In this document: piece after piece, positions 58,752-64,000 of the stretch
Position numbering within the stretch: the first letter of the stretch is position 1
Layout: each line of letters starts with the position of its first letter
Origin: Aphrocallistes beatrix
Lineage: Eukaryota > Porifera > Hexactinellida > Sceptrulophora > Aphrocallistidae
NCBI GenBank assembly: GCA_963281255.1
Contig: OY725490.1
Location: 2,852,001-2,916,000, forward strand
Reading direction: 5' to 3'
Length of the DNA: 64,000 nucleotides
The notes under the pieces: model-generated
Database searches by the model: none
What the model was told of the DNA's origin: nothing
The model's input: the letters and a program-made list of their open reading frames with translations, nothing else
Made by a program: the position numbers and the translations under genes

Positions 58752-60532
58752 TCACATAAGATGACTGTACTTCTTTTCAGCTTCAAACATCTCTGAGAGG
58801 ATGAGCTGTACCAGCTGGTCGAATTCTCGATCTGCAACCAGGGATCTCGTGGTTACACTGATGCCGCAGTTCTTAACTGGACACAGTTTCTTCGCGTCTT
58901 CATCCTCGCTGTCTATCTCCAGGTGGTCTAGAATGCAGAAGTAGCAGTAGCGGTGTCCGCACGGAGCCAGCCGCACCTCCCGCAACCAGTACCTATGAGG
59001 AATAGCTCTGTAGGATGAGTGAGGTGTTAGTGGATATATGGGAGTATCGAGTATAGATGAAACCATTGTACCATATACATACCAGGGGTTTATCTAGGTA
59101 CCAGCCTGGTATCGTCCGAGGAGTCTAGGTGCTTGCAGTGTGATTCGATTTTGGTGCTGAGTTGCTACCACCCATGGAATTACAAGATAAACCACTGTTT
59201 GGGTGCCATGTAACTTTTGGGAAATCCTAGATAAACCCATGATACATACTGACAGAGGCGTAGCGAGGGTGTGGCCATGGGCAGTGCCAGTGGAGTGCAG
59301 GGGATGCACCCCCACCCACCCCTGCATCCCCTGTTTAATCCCCTGAATGAGCACCAGGGGGAAATACTTATATATGTATATATAACGATCGGTAAAATCA
59401 GCACCTGTTCAGGATGCTGTACATGGGGCAAATGTAAAAACACAACTGCGTATATGAGGTACCATTCATCGGTCAGAAATTATTAGATATATATAATCAA
59501 TGGGACGTACTTGCATACGGGACACCTGAGTTTCTTGCTAATCTTCTTAACGGGGATGTAAATGGGAAGGTCTGTGTCCTCCTGGATTGGGACCAGTGTC
59601 CCCTTCAGGATCAACTCTGCTTTCACAGCCGCGGAGGCGTTCCCCTCCCACCTGTCCATCCCTGTGTACCTCCCCTCGTAGTACCACCACGACAGCTGAA
59701 AACGAGGTGTGAACTTCACCGAGCTGATCTTCTGTGGACTCTAAAGATATATTTAATTCGAAAAATAATATTTTGGTATTTATAATAAAAATATCATCAA
59801 TACATGATTAGGTACGTATAGGGTTGTTGAGTCCGTGTATCTTTAAATCCACCTTTGTAGTGAAGGTGTTAAAATATGAATATATGCTTATAAAAACCGG
59901 AAGTGATGGAATTTCGCGAAAGCATCGACACGATAAAGAGATCCCACATGCGAAATTTAGTAGAAATCGGGCTGTTAGATTTCACAGGAGTGCGTGTAAG
60001 GATGGATCCCAGGGTTGCCGTGGGAATGGAATTTCAATCCCCATTCCCACAGGATTTCTGTGGGAATTCCCATAGGCTTAAAGTCATTCCCATCCATCTC
60101 ATATGGGAATCTGTTGATTTTCCTATGGGAATTCCCACAGATTCCCATTCCCACGGCAACCCTGATTGGATCTCCTATCATCCTAGGAACTGTATAAAAA
60201 TGTGTACTATCTACTGAGCTTAACTCGTTACATTTTTTTAGGTTAAAAGTATCTCTGAAAAAGATTAATTCACAACAACAACAACAACAAAACTCTCTAA
60301 CCTTAAAACTAATCTTAACAATTTGCTCCGGGGAGTAGTCCGTGTTCCCTTCTGCAGGAGTGACGAAGAAGAGCGCTTCTAGGTTGGTCTCGAACCGGAA
60401 ACTGACCGGAACCTGGCTCTTCTGCTCCAGTTTGAGGTAGACGGTGTATCTGTTCTGAGGAGAGAACTCGAGTTCTGTGTGCGACACCTTGAGTGACTGC
60501 TGTATGGTGGTGGGGGCTCTAGTTCCACTCAT
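58752..60532 (-). CDS. MSP-like domain plus RING finger protein (unnamed)
   Basis: Three exons in phase, 60532-60302, 59740-59511, 58992-58752; 233 aa. Residues about 10-100 look like a major sperm protein domain: SLKVSHTELEFSPQNRYTVY, VPVSFRFETN, FFVTPAEGNTDYSPEQIVKI. A middle segment with a WWYYEGRYTGMDRWEGN stretch follows, which I do not recognise. Then comes a RING: CPVC-x11-CGHRYCYFC ... CPVKNC, close to the TRAF-type RING (CPIC..LREAVQTPCGHRFCKACI), ending with RSLVADREFDQLVQLILSEM like the end of RING1/RNF2 RINGs. Cys2-x4-Cys at the last pair is unusual. It is a possible E3 ubiquitin ligase. An alternative acceptor would add four residues (AIPH) between the first two cysteine pairs. 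Confidence 0.68.
59083..59242. mobile_element. MITE in intron 2 of the MSP-like/RING gene
   Basis: The ends CAGGGGTTTATCTAGG and CCTAGATAAACCCATG are inverted repeats about 160 bp apart. The rest of the intron holds a GGCGTAGCGAGGGTG-type fragment at 59250. Confidence 0.65.
59862..60003. repeat. Dispersed repeat copy
   Basis: GTGTTAAAATATGAATATAT and TATAAAAACCGGAAGTGATG match the inverted copy at 35140-35262. It lies in intron 1 of the MSP-like/RING gene. Confidence 0.6.
60010..60164. mobile_element. hAT-like MITE (CAGGGTTGCC family)
   Basis: Ends CAGGGTTGCCGTGGGAATGG and CCATTCCCACGGCAACCCTG-type inverted repeat (right end CCCACGGCAACCCTG). TGGATC lies next to both ends, perhaps a degraded 8-bp duplication. 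Sister copy at 28880-29052. Confidence 0.75.
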
Positions 60533-61545
60533 TTGATGCAGGATAGAATATAAACTACTTTAATTGTAATAGGAATGTTAACGTTAAGAAAATTGAACGG
60601 ACTTATTGAATTCCAACAGAGGATTTTGCACAATTTATTAAGATATTTTCAAACTAACGAGGGAATGGATACCATTAATCCTGCATGTTCTGATATATTA
60701 GTTTTCTGAGTAAATAGGAAGTGAAACTAAATAGTATAAGAGACCTTCAAATCCTGGAAACTCCGTTCTCTTGTCAGAAGGATGAGTTCAAGGTAATCTT
60801 GTTGGAGTTTTTAAAGCAATAAACACCATCCTATCAATAATAGGTTGCTGTATCGTAGGATTTTAATGTTGTTGCAATTATCTGCCTTGCTTCTAACCAA
60901 ATGAATCATGAAAATCTCTGTTATGCGGATTGATTATACACATGTCGTGTACAAGATTGGATTAAATTCAACGACAAAATAAGTTTTATAGTGACTGAAA
61001 ATATTTTCTGAAGGTTCATACGGAGGTGTTACAATCTTATATAATGCAATAAACAAATAATTTATATAGTACCTTTTGTCTAAAGGTGATTAGTGTGATA
61101 TAATGAGATAGCAAAGAAAATTCCAATATTTCCAATTTGTTAAAACTTTAGTTACAGTGGCCGCTTTTACCAACATCCATATTATTTCTAGGAAACCGAA
61201 ATGGCGATCAAAAATGGATACTTTGCTTCATGGAACTCCTTACGTATAATAAAAGTCAGTGCATACCAATCACAAACTTCATTCATTATTAAATACAATA
61301 GACATTAAGTGTATGTATTAATCAATATAACAAACTACTATCATTATAACACTATAAGGGAATAAAGTCAAACAGTACAATGTCTGATTAGAGAATATAT
61401 TATAGGAATAGTGAGTCCCATTCTGAAAGCCCCACATAAATAACAAGCATTAGATAAAAACTCCCCTACGATTCACACGCAAGACCTCGTATTCTAATCG
61501 TAAAATAAACCGACTTGTGAGGGGTGTAGGGAGTGAGAGAAGCAT
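60533..61545. other. Spacer between the MSP-like/RING gene and the GCKIII kinase
   Basis: About 1 kb of AT-rich sequence with no gene or defined repeat. Both neighbours are on the minus strand, so it holds the kinase 3' flank and the MSP-like/RING promoter. Confidence 0.4.

Positions 61546-64000
<2,455 letters not shown>

Overview
This is nuclear DNA from an animal. The genes have short GT-AG introns and AT-rich spacers, and the set of conserved proteins is animal-like: SCYL3, SMPD4, an E2F with a pocket-binding tail, torsins, a Nup153 with RanBP2-type zinc fingers, CIAPIN1, NFU1, UBA52, a PP2A B'' subunit, an MST3/MST4-type kinase and an ML-domain protein. Mariner, hAT-like, pogo/Tigger-like and Mutator-like elements are also present. 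I cannot name the phylum; an invertebrate, possibly a non-bilaterian, fits best.

Layout. 1-1.1 kb: C-terminal part of a SCYL3-like pseudokinase (+). 1.9-6.6 kb: SMPD4, five exons (+). 7.1-12.2 kb: E2F, six exons (+), with an antisense NHL-repeat gene inside intron 2. 13.0-39.1 kb: a 13-exon coiled-coil gene resembling CCDC73 (+). Its intron 6 holds two antisense genes, a glutathionyl-hydroquinone reductase and a PP2A B'' subunit. Its 16.7-kb intron 9 holds three NHL copies (one intact), two torsin copies (one frameshifted) and an intronless ubiquitin-L40 gene, all antisense to the host. 39.6-43.6 kb: two partial tandem copies of the 3' end of Nup153, one of them fused in frame to the N-terminal coiled coil of the NHL family, with a deleted mariner between them. 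43.6-55.9 kb (possibly to 58.3 kb): Nup153 (-), whose introns hold two NHL genes and CIAPIN1 on the + strand, and perhaps NFU1 and an ML-domain gene. 58.8-60.5 kb: an unusual MSP-like plus RING protein (-). 61.5-64 kb: C-terminal part of a GCKIII kinase (-), cut by the window end.

Two themes stand out. First, most single-exon genes lie inside introns of larger multi-exon genes and nearly always on the opposite strand. Second, a multigene family of coiled-coil plus six-blade NHL propeller proteins (two intact full-length copies at 7.8 and 51.7 kb, a third at 23.1 kb, three broken) is almost identical in DNA except at paired codons repeated in each blade and in a cassette within the coiled coil. 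That is the pattern expected of a diversifying binding surface, and it is the best candidate here for an undescribed recognition system. One family member has swapped its propeller for a nucleoporin FG tail.

The spacers and introns are full of short inverted-repeat elements, some nested in each other with clear target-site duplications. I saw no convincing tRNA or rRNA gene and no CRISPR array.
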